Part shown: positions 12,636 to 25,874 of the stretch, one piece after another | How positions within the stretch are numbered: position 1 is the first letter of the stretch | Layout of the letters: the number at the start of each line of letters is the position of its first letter | NCBI RefSeq assembly: GCF_029227915.1 | Contig: NC_079886.1 | Coordinates: 28,622,501 to 28,686,500, forward strand | DNA length: 64,000 nucleotides | Direction: 5' to 3' | DNA from: Hydractinia symbiolongicarpus | Lineage: Eukaryota > Cnidaria > Hydrozoa > Anthoathecata > Hydractiniidae | Position numbers and translations under genes: made by a program | Notes under the pieces: generated by a model | Told to the model about the DNA's origin: nothing | What the model saw: only the letters and a program-made list of their open reading frames with translations | Database searches by the model: none

Positions 12636-12808
12636 TCGTTCGGGAAATGAGTTTACTCCCTGGGTGCTTTCTTTGTTTACATTCGACTATACGGGCCAAG
12701 CCCTTGCCGGCGATTAAACTTCTTTTATACAGCGTCTCATCAAGAATGAAATTATTTTTAAAAACTACATGTCTCATGCGTTTTAGTGGTGAAAAATAAT
12801 TTAAAGAA
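12636..12808 (-). repeat. Short monomer 5, right arm of palindrome
   Basis: Minus-orientation short monomer with the join at 12703/12704. It shares the rare actacatgtctc variant with its mirror partner at 11719-11891. The two are placed symmetrically about 12263.5. Confidence 0.93.
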
Positions 12809-13620
12809 TCGTTCGGGAAATGAGTTTACTCCCTGCGTACTTTCTTTGTATACATTTGACTATACGGGCCGAGTCTGGGATTTACGGGAAATCGCGGGTT
12901 TTCGTTTGCCGGAGATTAAACTCCTTTTATTCAGCGTCTCATCAAGAATGAATTCGTTATTGAAAACTACAAGTCTTATGCGTTTTAGTGGTAAAAAATT
13001 AATTTAAAAAATCGTTCGGAAAATGAGTTTACTCCCAGTTTACTTTCTTTCTATACATTTGACTATACGGGTCAATCCCGGGATTTACGGGAAATCCCGG
13101 GTTTTCGTTTGCCGGCGATTAAACTCCTTTTATTCAGCGTCTCATCAAAAATGAAATCATTTTTGAAAACTACAAGTCTCATGCGTTTTAGTGGTGAAAA
13201 AATAATTTAAAAAATCGTTCGGGAAATGAGTTTACTCCCTGCGTACTTTCTTTGTATACATTTGACTATACGGGCCGAGTCTGGGATTTACGGGAAATCG
13301 CGGGTTTTCGTTTGCCGGAGATTAAACTCCTTTTATTCAGCGTCTCATCAAGAATGAATTCGTTATTGAAAACTACAAGTCTTATGCGTTTTAGTGGTAA
13401 AAAATTAATTTAAAAAATCGTTCGGAAAATGAGTTTACTCCCAGTTTACTTTCTTTCTATACATTCGACTATACGGGTCAAGCCCGGGATTTACGGGAAC
13501 TCCCGGGTTTTTGTTTGCCGGCGATTAAACTCCTTTTATTCAGCGTCTCATCAAAAATGAAATCATTTTTGAAAACTACAAGTCTCATGCGTTTTAGTGG
13601 TGAAAAAATAATTTAAAAAA
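12809..13620 (-). repeat. 406-bp dimer tandem duplication
   Basis: Two monomers starting at 12809 are repeated 406 bp later (GAATTC at 12950 and 13356). The duplication is absent from the mirror arm in block A, so it arose after the palindrome. Confidence 0.8.
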
Positions 13621-14635
13621 TCGTTCGGGAAATGAGTTTACTCCCTGGGTACTTTCTTTGTATACATTCGACTATACGGGCCAAGCCCGGGATTTACTGG
13701 AAATCGCGGGTTTTCGTTTGCCGGGGATTAAACTCCTTTTATTCAGCGTCTCATCAAAAATGAAATCATTTTTGAAAACTACAAGTCTCATGCGTTTTAG
13801 TGGTGAAAAAATAATTTAAAAAATCGTTCGGAAAATGAGTTTACTCCCTGGGTACTTTCTTTGTATACATTCGACTATACGGGCCGAGTCCGGGATATAC
13901 GGGAAAGCGCGGGTTTTCGTTTGCCGGCGATTAAACTCCTTTTATTCAGCGTCTCATTAAAAATGAAATCAGTTTTGAAAACTACAAGTCTCATGCGTTT
14001 TAGTGGTGAAAAAATAATTTAAAGAATCGTTCGGGAAATGAGTTTGCTCCCTGGGTACTTTCTTTGTATACTTTTGACTATACGGGCCGAGTCCGGGATT
14101 TACGGGAAATCGTGGGTTTTCGTTTGCCGGCAATTAAACTCCTTTTATTCAGCGTCTCATCAAAAATGAAATCATTTTTGAAAACGACAAGTCTCATGCG
14201 TCTTAGTGGTAAAAAAATAATTTAAAAAATCGTTCGGAAAATGAGTTTACTCCCTGGGTACTTTCTTTGTATACATTCGACTATACGGGCCGAGTCCGGG
14301 ATAAACGGGAAAGCGCGGGTTTTCGTTTGCCGGCGATTAAACTCCTTTTATTCAGCGTCTCATCAAAAATGAAATCAGTTTTGAAAACTACAAGTCTCAT
14401 GCGTTTTAATGGTGAAAAAATAATTTAAAGAATCGTTCGGGAAATGAGTTTACTCCCTGGGTACTTTCTTTGTATACTTTTGACTATACGGGCCGAGTCT
14501 GGGATTTACGGGAAATCGCGGGTTTTCGTTTGCCGGCGATTAAACTCCTTTTATTCAGCGTCTCATCAAAAATGAAATCATTTTTAAAAACTACAAGTCT
14601 CATGCGTCTTAGTGGAAAAAAAATAATTTAAAAAA

Positions 14636-14922
14636 TCGTTCGGGAAATGAGTTTACTCCCTGGGTACTTTCTTTGTATACATTCGACTATACGGGCCAAG
14701 CCCCGGATTTACAAGAAATCGCGGGTTTTCGTTTGCCGGCGATTAAACTTCTTTTATTCAGCGTCTCATCAAAAATGAAATCATTTTTGAAAACTACAAG
14801 TGTCATGCGTTTTAGTGGTGAAAATATTAAACTCCTTTTATTCAGCGTCTCATCAAAAATGAAATCATTTTTGAAAACTACAAGTCTCATGCGTTTTAGT
14901 GGTGAAAAAATAATTTAAAAAA
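14636..14922 (-). repeat. 287-bp compound monomer, copy 1
   Basis: At 14826/14827 the sequence jumps from gtggtgaaaatat to taaactcc, inserting a second 84-bp piece from the ttaaactcc to gtggtgaaa segment. The monomer therefore has two dyads. The join shows at most two or three bases of microhomology. Confidence 0.85.
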
Positions 14923-15328
14923 TCGTTCGGGAAATGAGTTTACTCCCTGCGTACGTTCTTTGTATACATTTGACTATACGGGCCGAGTCTGGGATTTACG
15001 GGAAATCGCGGGTTTTCGTTTGCCGGAGATTAAACTCCTTTTATTCAGCGTCTCATCAAGAATGAATTCGTTATTGAAAACTACAAGTCTTATGCGTTTT
15101 AGTGGTAAAAAATTAATTTAAAAAATCGTTCGGAAAATGAGTTTACTCCCAGTTTACTTTCTTTCTATACATTCGACTATACGGGTCAAGCCCGCGATTT
15201 ACGGGAACTCCCGGGTTTTCGTTTGCCGGCGATTAAACTCCTTTTATTCAGCGTCTCATCAAAAATGAAATCATTTTTAAAAACTACAAGTCTCATGCGT
15301 CTTAGTGGTAAAAAAATAATTTAAAAAA

Positions 15329-15615
15329 TCGTTCGGGAAATGAGTTTACTCCCTGGGTACTTTCTTTGTATACATTCGACTATACGGGCCAAGCCCGGGA
15401 TTTACAAGAAATCGCGGGTTTTCGTTTGCCGGCGATTAAACTTCTTTTATTCAGCGTCTCATCAAAAATGAAATCATTTTTGAAAACTACAAGTGTCATG
15501 CGTTTTAGTGGTGAAAATATTAAACTCCTTTTATTCAGCGTCTCATCAAAAATGAAATCATTTTTGAAAACTACAAGTCTCATGCGTTTTAGTGGTGAAA
15601 AAATAATTTAAAAAA
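15329..15615 (-). repeat. 287-bp compound monomer, copy 2
   Basis: Same join, 693 bp downstream at about 15519/15520. Its second half is also the left edge of the 5,043-bp duplication, so this join is adjacent to a later breakpoint. Confidence 0.85.
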
Positions 15616-18456
15616 TCGTTCGGGAAATGAGTTTACTCCCTGCGTACTTTCTTTGTATACATTTGACTATACGGGCCGAGTCTGGGATTTACGGGAAATC
15701 GCGGGTTTTCGTTTGCCGGAGATTAAACTCCTTTTATTCAGCGTCTCATCAAGAATGAATTCGTTATTGAAAACTACAAGTCTTATGCGTTTTAGTGGTA
15801 AAAAATTAATTTAAAAAATCGTTCGGAAAATGAGTTTACTCCCAGTTTACTTTCTTTCTATACATTCGACTATACGGGTCAAGCCCGGGATTTACGGGAA
15901 CTCCCGGGTTTTCGTTTGCCGGCGATTAAACTCCTTTTATTCAGCGTCTCATCAAAAATGAAATCATTTTTGAAAACTACAAGTCTCATGCGTTTTAGTG
16001 GTGAAAAAATAATTTAAAAAATCGTTCGGGAAATGAGTTTACTCCCTGGGTACTTTCTTTGTATACATTCGACTATACGGGCCAAGCCCGAGATTTACGG
16101 GAAATCGCGGGTTTTCGTTTGCCGGGGATTAAACTTCTTATATTCAGCGTCTCATCAAAAATGAAATCATTTTTGAAAACTACAAGTGATATGCGTTTTA
16201 GTGGTGAAAATATAATTTAAAGAATCGTTCGGGAAATGAGTTTACTCCCTGCGTACTTTCTTTGTATACTTTTGACTATACGGGCCGTTCCGGGATTTAG
16301 GGGAAATCGCAGGTTTTCGTTTGCCGGAGATTAAACTCCTTTTATTCAGCGTCTCATCAAAAATGAAATCATTTTTGAAAACTACAAGTCTTATGCGTTT
16401 TAGTGGTGAAAAAATAATTTAAAAAATCGTTTGGGAAATGTGTTTACTCCCAGTTTACTTTCTTTCTATTCATTCGACTATGCGGGTCAAGCCCGGGATT
16501 TACGGGAACTCCCGCGTTTTCGTTTGCCGGCGATTAAACTCCTTTTATTCAGCGTCTCATCAAAAATGAAATCATTTTTGAAAACTACAAGTCTCATGCG
16601 TTTTAGTGGTGAAAAAATAATTTAAAAAATCGTTCGGAAAATGAGTTTACTCCCTGGGTACTTTCTTTGTATACATTCGACTATACGGGCCGAGTCCGGG
16701 ATATACGGGAAAGCGCGGGTTTTCGTTTGCCGGCGATTAAACTCCTTTTATTCAGCGTCTCATTAAAAATGAAATCAGTTTTGAAAACTACAAGTCTCAT
16801 GCGTTTTAGTGGTGAAAAAATAATTTAAAGAATCGTTCGGGAAATGAGTTTGCTCCCTGGGTACTTTCTTTGTATACTTTTGACTATACGGGCCGAGTCC
16901 GGGATTTACGGGAAATCGTGGGTTTTCGTTTGCCGGCAATTAAACTCCTTTTATTCAGCGTCTCATCAAAAATGAAATCATTTTTGAAAACGACAAGTCT
17001 CATGCGTCTTAGTGGTAAAAAAATAATTTAAAAAATCGTTCGGAAAATGAGTTTACTCCCTGGGTACTTTCTTTGTATACATTTGATTATACGGGCCGAG
17101 TCCGGGATATACGGGAAAGCGCGGGTTTTCGTTTGCCGGCGATTAAACTCCTTTTATTCAGCGTCTCATCAAAAATGAAATCAGTTTTGAAAACTACAAG
17201 TCTCATGCGTTTTAATGGTGAAAAAATAATTTAAAGAATCGTTCGGGAAATGAGTGTACTCCCTGGGTACTTTCTTTGTATACTTTCGACTATACGGACC
17301 GAGTCTGGGATTTACGGGAAATCGCGGGTTTTTGTTTGCCGGCGATTAAACTCCTTTTATTCCGCGTCTCATCAAAAATGAAATCATTTTTAAAAACTAC
17401 AAGTCTCATGCGTCTTAGTGGTAAAAAAATAATTTAAAAAATCGTTCGGGAAATGAGTTTACTCCCTGGGTACTTTCTTTGTATACATTCGACTATACGG
17501 GCCAAGCCCGGGATTTACGGGAAATCGCGGGTTTTCGTTTGCCGGTGATTAAACTTCTTTTATTCAGCGTCTCATCAAAAAAGAAATCATTTTTGAAAAC
17601 TACAAGTGTCATGCGTTTTAGTGGTGAAAATATAATTTAAAGAATCGTTCGGGAAATGAGTTTACTCCCTGCGTACTTTATTTGCTTACTTTTGACTTTA
17701 CGGGCCGGTTCCGGGATTTAGGGGAAATCGCGGGTTTTCGTTTGCCGGAGATTAAACTCCTTTTATTCAGCGTCTCATTAAAAATGAAATCAGTTTTGAA
17801 AACTACAAGTCTCATGCGTTTTAGTGGTGAAAAAATAATTTAAAGAATCGTTCGGGAAATGAGTTTGCTCCCTGGGTACTTTCTTTGTATACTTTTGACT
17901 ATACGGGCCGAGTCCGGGATTTACGGGAAATCGTGGTTTTTCGTTTGCCGGCAATTAAACTCATTTTATTCAGCGTCTCATCAAAAATGAAATCATTTTT
18001 GAAAACGACAAGTCTCATGCGTCTTAGTGGTAAAAAAATAATTTAAAAAATCGTTCGGAAAATGAGTTTACTCCCTGGGTACTTTCTTTGTATACATTCG
18101 ATTATACGGGCCGAGTCCGGGATATACGGGAAAGCGCGGGTTTTCGTTTGCCGGCGATTAAACTCCTTTTATTCAGCGTCTCATCAAAAATGAAATCAGT
18201 TTTGAAAACTGCAAGTCTCATGCGTTTTAATGGTGAAAAAATAATTTAAAGAATCGTTCGGGAAATGAGTGTACTCCCTGGGTACTTTCTTTGTATACTT
18301 TCGACTATACGGACCGAGTCTGGGATTTACGGTAAATCGCGGGTTTTTGTTTGCCGGCGATTAAACTCCTTTTATTCCGCGTCTCATCAAAAATGAAATC
18401 ATTTTTAAAAACTACAAGTCTCATGCGTCTTAGTGGTAAAAAAATAATTTAAAAAA

Positions 18457-18629
18457 TCGTTCGGGAAATGAGTTTACTCCCTGGGTGCTTTCTTTGTTTA
18501 CATTCGACTATACGGGCCAAGCCCTTGCCGGCGATTAAACTTCTTTTATACAGCGTCTCATCAAAAATGAAATTATTTTTAAAAACTACAAGTCTCATGC
18601 GTTTTAGTGGTGAAAAATAATTTAAAGAA
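18457..18629 (-). repeat. Short monomer 6
   Basis: Join at 18524/18525 (gccc then ttgcc). It is the first of four block B copies linked by the 5,043, 2,202 and 4,434 bp offsets. Confidence 0.93.
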
Positions 18630-21600
18630 TCGTTCGGGAAATGAGTTTACTCCCTGCGTACTTTCTTTGTATACATTTGACTATACGGGCCGAGTCTGGG
18701 ATTTACGGGAAATCGCGGGTTTTCGTTTGCCGGAGATTAAACTCCTTTTATTCAGCGTCTCATCAAGAATGAAATCGTTTTTGAAAACTACAAGTCTTAT
18801 GCGTTTTAGTGGTAAAAAATTAATTTAAAAAATCGTTCGGGAAATGAGTTTACTCCCAGTTTACTTTCTTTCTATACATTCAACTATACGGGTCAAGCCC
18901 GGGATTTACGGGAACTCCCGGGTTTTCGTTTGCCGGCGATTAAACTCCTTTTATTCAGCGTCTCATCAAAAATGAAATCATTTTTGAAAACTACAAGTCT
19001 CATGCGTTTTAGTGGTGAAAAAATAATTTAAAAAATCGTTCAGGAAATGAATTTACTCCCTGGGTACTTTCTTTGTATACATTTGACTATACGGGCCAAG
19101 CCCGGGATTTACGGGAAATCGCGGGTTTTCGTTTGCCAGCGATTAAACTTCTTTTATTCAGCGTCTCATCAAAAATGAAATCATTTTTGAAAACTACAAG
19201 TCTTATGCGTTTTAGTGGTGAAAAATAATTTAAAGAATCGTTCGGGAAATGAGTTTACTCCCTGCGTACTTTATTTGTATACATTTGACTATACGGGCCG
19301 AGTCTGGGATTTACGGGAAATAGCGGGTTTTCGTTTGCCGGAGATTAAACTCCTTTTATTCAGCGTCTCATCAAGAATGAAATCGTTTTTGAAAACTACA
19401 AGTCTTATGCCTTTTAGTGGTAAAAAATTAATTTAAAAAATCGTTCGGGAAATGAGTTTACTCCCAGTTTACTTTCTTTCTATACATTTGACTATACGGG
19501 CCGAGTCCGGGATATACGGGAAAGCGCGGGTTTTCGTTTGCCAGCGATTAAACTCCTTTTATTCAGCGTCTCATCAAAAATGAAATCAGTTTTTAAAACT
19601 ACAAGTCTCATGCGTTTTAGTGGTGAAAAAATAATTTAAAGAATCGTTCGGGAAATGAGTTTAATCCGTGGGTACTTTCTTTGTATACTTTTGACTATAC
19701 GGGCCGATTCCGGGATTTACGGGAAATCGCGGGTTTTCGTTTGCCGGCGATTAAACTCCTTTTATTCAGCGTCTCATCAAAAATGAAATCATTTTTGAAA
19801 ACTACAAGTCTCATGCGTCTTAGTGGTAAAAAAATAATTTAAAAAATCGTTCGGGAAATGAGTTTACTCCCAGTTTACTTTCTTTCTATACATTCGACTA
19901 TGCAGGTCAAGCCCGGGATTTACGGGAACTCCCGGGTTTTCGTTTGACGGCGATTAAACTCCTTTTATTCAGGGTCTCATCACAAATGAAATCATTTTTG
20001 AAAACTACAAGTCTCATGCGTTTTAGTGGTGAAAAAATAATTTAAAAAATAGTTCGGAAAATGAGTTTACTCCCTGGGTACTTTCTTTGTATACATTCGA
20101 CTATACGGGCCGAGTCCGGGATATACGGGAAAGCGCGGGTTTTCGTTTGCCGGCGATTAAACTCCTTTTATTCAGCGTCTCATCAAAAATAAAATCAGTT
20201 TTGAAAACTACAAGTCTCATGCGTCTTAGTGGTAAAAAAATAATTTAAAAAATCGTTCGGAAAATGAGTTTACTCCCTGGGTACTTTCTTTGTATACATT
20301 CGATTATACGGGCCGAGTCCGGGATATACGGGAAAGCGCGGGTTTTCGTTTGCCGGCGATTAAACTCCTTTTATTCAGCGTCTCATCAAAAAAGAAATCA
20401 TTTTTGAAAACTACAAGTGTCATGCGTTTTAGTGGTGAAAATATAATTTAAAGAATCGTTCGGGAAATGAGTTTACTCCCTGCGTACTTTCTTTGATTAC
20501 TTTTGACTTTACGGGCCGGTTCCGGGATTTAGGGGAAATCGCGGGTTTTCGTTTGCCGGAGATTAAACTCCTTTTATTCAGCGTCTCATCAAAAATGAAA
20601 TCATTTTTGAAAACTACAAGTCTCATGCGTTTTAGTGGTGAAAAAATAATTTAAAAAATCGTTCGGGAAATGAGTTTACTCCCTGCGTACTTTCTTTGTA
20701 TACATTTGACTATACGGGCCGAGTCTGGGATTTACGGGAAATCGCGGGTTTTCGTTTGCCGGAGATTAAACTCCTTTTATTCAGCGTCTCATCAAGAATG
20801 AATTCGTTATTGCAAACTACAAGTCTTATGCGTTTTAGTGGTAAAAAATTAATTTAAAAAATCGTTCGGAAAATGAGTTTACTCCCAGTTTACTTTCTTT
20901 CTATACATTCGACTATACGGGTCAAGCCCGGGATTTACGGGAACTCCCGGGTTTTCGTTTGCCGGCGATTAAACTCCTTTTATTCAGCGTCTCATCAAAA
21001 ATGAAATCATTTTTGAAAACTACAAGTCTCATGCGTTTTAGTGGTGAAAAAATAATTTAAAAAATCGTTCGGGAAATGAGTTTACTCCCTGGGTACTTTC
21101 TTTGTATACATTCGACTATACGGGCCAAGCCCGAGATTTACGGGAAATCGCGGGTTTTCGTTTGCCGGGGATTAAACTTCTTATATTCAGCGTCTCATCA
21201 TAAATGAAATCATTTTTGAAAACTACAAGTGTCATGCGTTTTAGTGGTGAAAATATAATTTAAAGAATCGTTCGGGAAATGAGTTTACTCCCTGCGTACT
21301 TTCTTTGTATACTTTTGACTATACGGGCCGTTCCGGGATTTAGGGGAAATCGCAGGTTTTCGTTTGCCGGAGATTAAACTCCTTTTATTCAGCGTCTCAT
21401 CAAAAATGAAATCATTTTTGAAAACTACAAGTCTTATGCGTTTTAGTGGTGAAAAAATAATTTAAAAAATCGTTTGGGAAATGAGTTTACTCCCAGTTTA
21501 CTTTCTTTCTATTCATTCGACTATGCGGGTCAAGCCCGGGATTTACGGGAACTCCCGCGTTTTCGTTTGCCGGCGATTAAACTCCTTTTATTCAGCGTCT

Positions 21601-23499
21601 CATCAAAAATGAAATCATTTTTGAAAACTACAAGTCTCATGCGTTTTAGTGGTGAAAAAATAATTTAAAAAATCGTTCGGAAAATGAGTTTACTCCCTGG
21701 GTACTTTCTTTGTATACATTCGACTATACGGGCCGAGTCCGGGATATACGGGAAAGCGCGGGTTTTCGTTTGCCGGCGATTAAACTCCTTTTATTCAGCG
21801 TCTCATTAAAAATGAAATCAGTTTTGAAAACTACAAGTCTCATGCGTTTTAGTGGTGAAAAAATAATTTAAAGAATCGTTCGGGAAATGAGTTTGCTCCC
21901 TGGGTACTTTCTTTGTATACTTTTGACTATACGGGCCGAGTCCGGGATTTACGGGAAATCGTGGGTTTTCGTTTGCCGGCAATTAAACTCCTTTTATTCA
22001 GCGTCTCATCAAAAATGAAATCATTTTTGAAAACGACAAGTCTCATGCGTCTTAGTGGTAAAAAAATAATTTAAAAAATCGTTCGGAAAATGAGTTTACT
22101 CCCTGGGTACTTTCTTTGTATACATTTGATTATACGGGCCGAGTCCGGGATATACGGGAAAGCGCGGGTTTTCGTTTGCCGGCGATTAAACTCCTTTTAT
22201 TCAGCGTCTCATCAAAAATGAAATCAGTTTTGAAAACTACAAGTCTCATGCGTTTTAATGGTGAAAAAATAATTTAAAGAATCGTTCGGGAAATGAGTGT
22301 ACTCCCTGGGTACTTTCTTTGTATACTTTCGACTATACGGACCGAGTCTGGGATTTACGGGAAATCGCGGGTTTTTGTTTGCCGGCGATTAAACTCCTTT
22401 TATTCCGCGTCTCATCAAAAATGAAATCATTTTTAAAAACTACAAGTCTCATGCGTCTTAGTGGTAAAAAAATAATTTAAAAAATCGTTCGGGAAATGAG
22501 TTTACTCCCTGGGTACTTTCTTTGTATACATTCGACTATACGGGCCAAGCCCGGGATTTACGGGAAATCGCGGGTTTTCGTTTGCCGGTGATTAAACTTC
22601 TTTTATTCAGCGTCTCATCAAAAAAGAAATCATTTTTGAAAACTACAAGTGTCATGCGTTTTAGTGGTGAAAATATAATTTAAAGAATCGTTCGGGAAAT
22701 GAGTTTACTCCCTGCGTACTTTCTTTGCTTACTTTTGACTTTACGGGCCGGTTCCGGGATTTAGGGGAAATCGCGGGTTTTCGTTTGCCGGAGATTAAAC
22801 TCCTTTTATTCAGCGTCTCATTAAAAATGAAATCAGTTTTGAAAACTACAAGTCTCATGCGTTTTAGTGGTGAAAAAATAATTTAAAGAATCGTTCGGGA
22901 AATGAGTTTGCTCCCTGGGTACTTTCTTTGTATACTTTTGACTATACGGGCCGAGTCCGGGATTTACGGGAAATCGTGGGTTTTCGTTTGCCGGCAATTA
23001 AACTCATTTTATTCAGCGTCTCATCAAAAATGAAATCATTTTTGAAAACGACAAGTCTCATGCGTCTTAGTGGTAAAAAAATAATTTAAAAAATCGTTCG
23101 GAAAATGAGTTTACTCCCTGGGTACTTTCTTTGTATACATTCGATTATACGGGCCGAGTCCGGGATATACGGGAAAGCGCGGGTTTTCGTTTGCCGGCGA
23201 TTAAACTCCTTTTATTCAGCGTCTCATCAAAAATGAAATCAGTTTTGAAAACTGCAAGTCTCATGCGTTTTAATGGTGAAAAAATAATTTAAAGAATCGT
23301 TCGGGAAATGAGTGTACTCCCTGGGTACTTTCTTTGTATACTTTCGACTATACGGACCGAGTCTGGGATTTACGGGAAATCGCGGGTTTTTGTTTGCCGG
23401 CGATTAAACTCCTTTTATTCCGCGTCTCATCAAAAATGAAATCATTTTTAAAAACTACAAGTCTCATGCGTCTTAGTGGTAAAAAAATAATTTAAAAAA

Positions 23500-23672
23500 T
23501 CGTTCGGGAAATGAGTTTACTCCCTGGGTGCTTTCTTTGTTTACATTCGACTATACGGGCCAAGCCCTTGCCGGCGATTAAACTTCTTTTATACAGCGTC
23601 TCATCAAAAATGAAATTATTTTTAAAAACTACAAGTCTCATGCGTTTTAGTGGTGAAAAATAATTTAAAGAA
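23500..23672 (-). repeat. Short monomer 7
   Basis: Lies exactly 5,043 bp after copy 6, with the same flanks on both sides. Confidence 0.93.
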
Positions 23673-25701
23673 TCGTTCGGGAAATGAGTTTACTCCCTGC
23701 GTACTTTCTTTGTATACATTTGACTATACGGGCCGAGTCTGGGATTTACGGGAAATCGCGGGTTTTCGTTTGCCGGAGATTAAACTCCTTTTATTCAGCG
23801 TCTCATCAAGAATGAAATCGTTTTTGAAAACTACAAGTCTTATGCGTTTTAGTGGTAAAAAATTAATTTAAAAAATCGTTCGGGAAATGAGTTTACTCCC
23901 AGTTTACTTTCTTTCTATACATTCAACTATACGGGTCAAGCCCGGGATTTACGGGAACTCCCGGGTTTTCGTTTGCCGGCGATTAAACTCCTTTTATTCA
24001 GCGTCTCATCAAAAATGAAATCATTTTTGAAAACTACAAGTCTCATGCGTTTTAGTGGTGAAAAAATAATTTAAAAAATCGTTCAGGAAATGAATTTACT
24101 CCCTGGGTACTTTCTTTGTATACATTTGACTATACGGGCCAAGCCCGGGATTTACGGGAAATCGCGGGTTTTCGTTTGCCAGCGATTAAACTTCTTTTAT
24201 TCAGCGTCTCATCAAAAATGAAATCATTTTTGAAAACTACAAGTCTTATGCGTTTTAGTGGTGAAAAATAATTTAAAGAATCGTTCGGGAAATGAGTTTA
24301 CTCCCTGCGTACTTTATTTGTATACATTTGACTATACGGGCCGAGTCTGGGATTTACGGGAAATAGCGGGTTTTCGTTTGCCGGAGATTAAACTCCTTTT
24401 ATTCAGCGTCTCATCAAGAATGAAATCGTTTTTGAAAACTACAAGTCTTATGCCTTTTAGTGGTAAAAAATTAATTTAAAAAATCGTTCGGGAAATGAGT
24501 TTACTCCCAGTTTACTTTCTTTCTATACATTTGACTATACGGGCCGAGTCCGGGATATACGGGAAAGCGCGGGTTTTCGTTTGCCAGCGATTAAACTCCT
24601 TTTATTCAGCGTCTCATCAAAAATGAAATCAGTTTTTAAAACTACAAGTCTCATGCGTTTTAGTGGTGAAAAAATAATTTAAAGAATCGTTCGGGAAATG
24701 AGTTTAATCCGTGGGTACTTTCTTTGTATACTTTTGACTATACGGGCCGATTCCGGGATTTACGGGAAATCGCGGGTTTTCGTTTGCCGGCGATTAAACT
24801 CCTTTTATTCAGCGTCTCATCAAAAATGAAATCATTTTTGAAAACTACAAGTCTCATGCGTCTTAGTGGTAAAAAAATAATTTAAAAAATCGTTCGGGAA
24901 ATGAGTTTACTCCCAGTTTACTTTCTTTCTATACATTCGACTATGCAGGTCAAGCCCGGGATTTACGGGAACTCCCGGGTTTTCGTTTGACGGCGATTAA
25001 ACTCCTTTTATTCAGGGTCTCATCACAAATGAAATCATTTTTGAAAACTACAAGTCTCATGCGTTTTAGTGGTGAAAAAATAATTTAAAAAATAGTTCGG
25101 AAAATGAGTTTACTCCCTGGGTACTTTCTTTGTATACATTCGACTATACGGGCCGAGTCCGGGATATACGGGAAAGCGCGGGTTTTCGTTTGCCGGCGAT
25201 TAAACTCCTTTTATTCAGCGTCTCATCAAAAATAAAATCAGTTTTGAAAACTACAAGTCTCATGCGTCTTAGTGGTAAAAAAATAATTTAAAAAATCGTT
25301 CGGAAAATGAGTTTACTCCCTGGGTACTTTCTTTGTATACATTCGATTATACGGGCCGAGTCCGGGATATACGGGAAAGCGCGGGTTTTCGTTTGCCGGC
25401 GATTAAACTCCTTTTATTCAGCGTCTCATCAAAAAAGAAATCATTTTTGAAAACTACAAGTGTCATGCGTTTTAGTGGTGAAAATATAATTTAAAGAATC
25501 GTTCGGGAAATGAGTTTACTCCCTGCGTACTTTCTTCGCTTACTTTTGACTTTACGGGCCGGTTCCGGGATTTAGGGGAAATCGCGGGTTTTCGTTTGCC
25601 GGAGATTAAACTCCTTTTATTCAGCGTCTCATTAAAAATGAAATCATTTTTGAAAACTACAAGTCTCATGCGTTTTAGTGGCAAAAAAATAATTTAAAAA
25701 A

Positions 25702-25874
25702 TCGTTCGGGAAATGAGTTTACTCCCTGGGTGCTTTCTTTGTTTACATTCGACTATACGGGCCAAGCCCTTGCCGGCGATTAAACTTCTTTTATACAGCG
25801 TCTCATCAAAAATGAAATTATTTTTAAAAACTACAAGTCTCATGCGTTTTAGTGGTGAAAAATAATTTAAAGAA
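25702..25874 (-). repeat. Short monomer 8
   Basis: Lies exactly 2,202 bp after copy 7. It follows a gtggcaaaaaaataattt monomer rather than the gtggtaaaaaaat one that precedes copies 6 and 7, marking a duplication edge. Confidence 0.93.

Larger units (their letters stand above)
11520..13007. repeat. A/B junction: large imperfect palindrome
   Basis: Orientation switches from plus to minus with symmetry centre 12263.5. The left arm ends gtatag at 12246, the right arm starts ctatac at 12281, and a 34-nt spacer lies between. Monomer landmarks are symmetric to the base from 11520 to 13007, so each arm is about 744 bp without net indels. Rare variants are shared by both arms: cgcaaaccc/gggtttgcg beside the centre and gacatgtag/ctacatgtc in the paired short monomers. 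Mirrored subtype order continues outward to about 9.65 and 14.62 kb, interrupted in the right arm by a 406-bp dimer duplication. The arms differ at about five of the first 60 positions, so the structure is not brand new. Confidence 0.9.
14515..15900 (-). repeat. 693-bp tandem duplication
   Basis: About 14,515-15,207 is repeated at about 15,208-15,900. Each copy contains a 287-bp compound monomer, the GAATTC variant and the gatttacaagaaatc variant. Copies differ at only a few sites, for example ccccgg against cccggg near 14.70 kb and cgtacgttc against cgtactttc near 14.95 kb. Confidence 0.82.
15521..25606 (-). repeat. 5,043-bp tandem duplication (25 monomers)
   Basis: 15,521-20,563 is repeated at 20,564-25,606 with a constant 5,043-bp offset. 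Matching landmarks include the short monomers at 18457/23500, the GAATTC sites at 15757/20800 and the rare aaaataaaatcag at about 20188/25231. The length is 24 full monomers plus one short one, minus 3 bp. Differences seen are scattered single bases (near 16.19, 17.66, 17.93, 18.33 and 20.49 kb), so the copies are nearly identical. The right edge near 25.62 kb is approximate. Confidence 0.88.
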
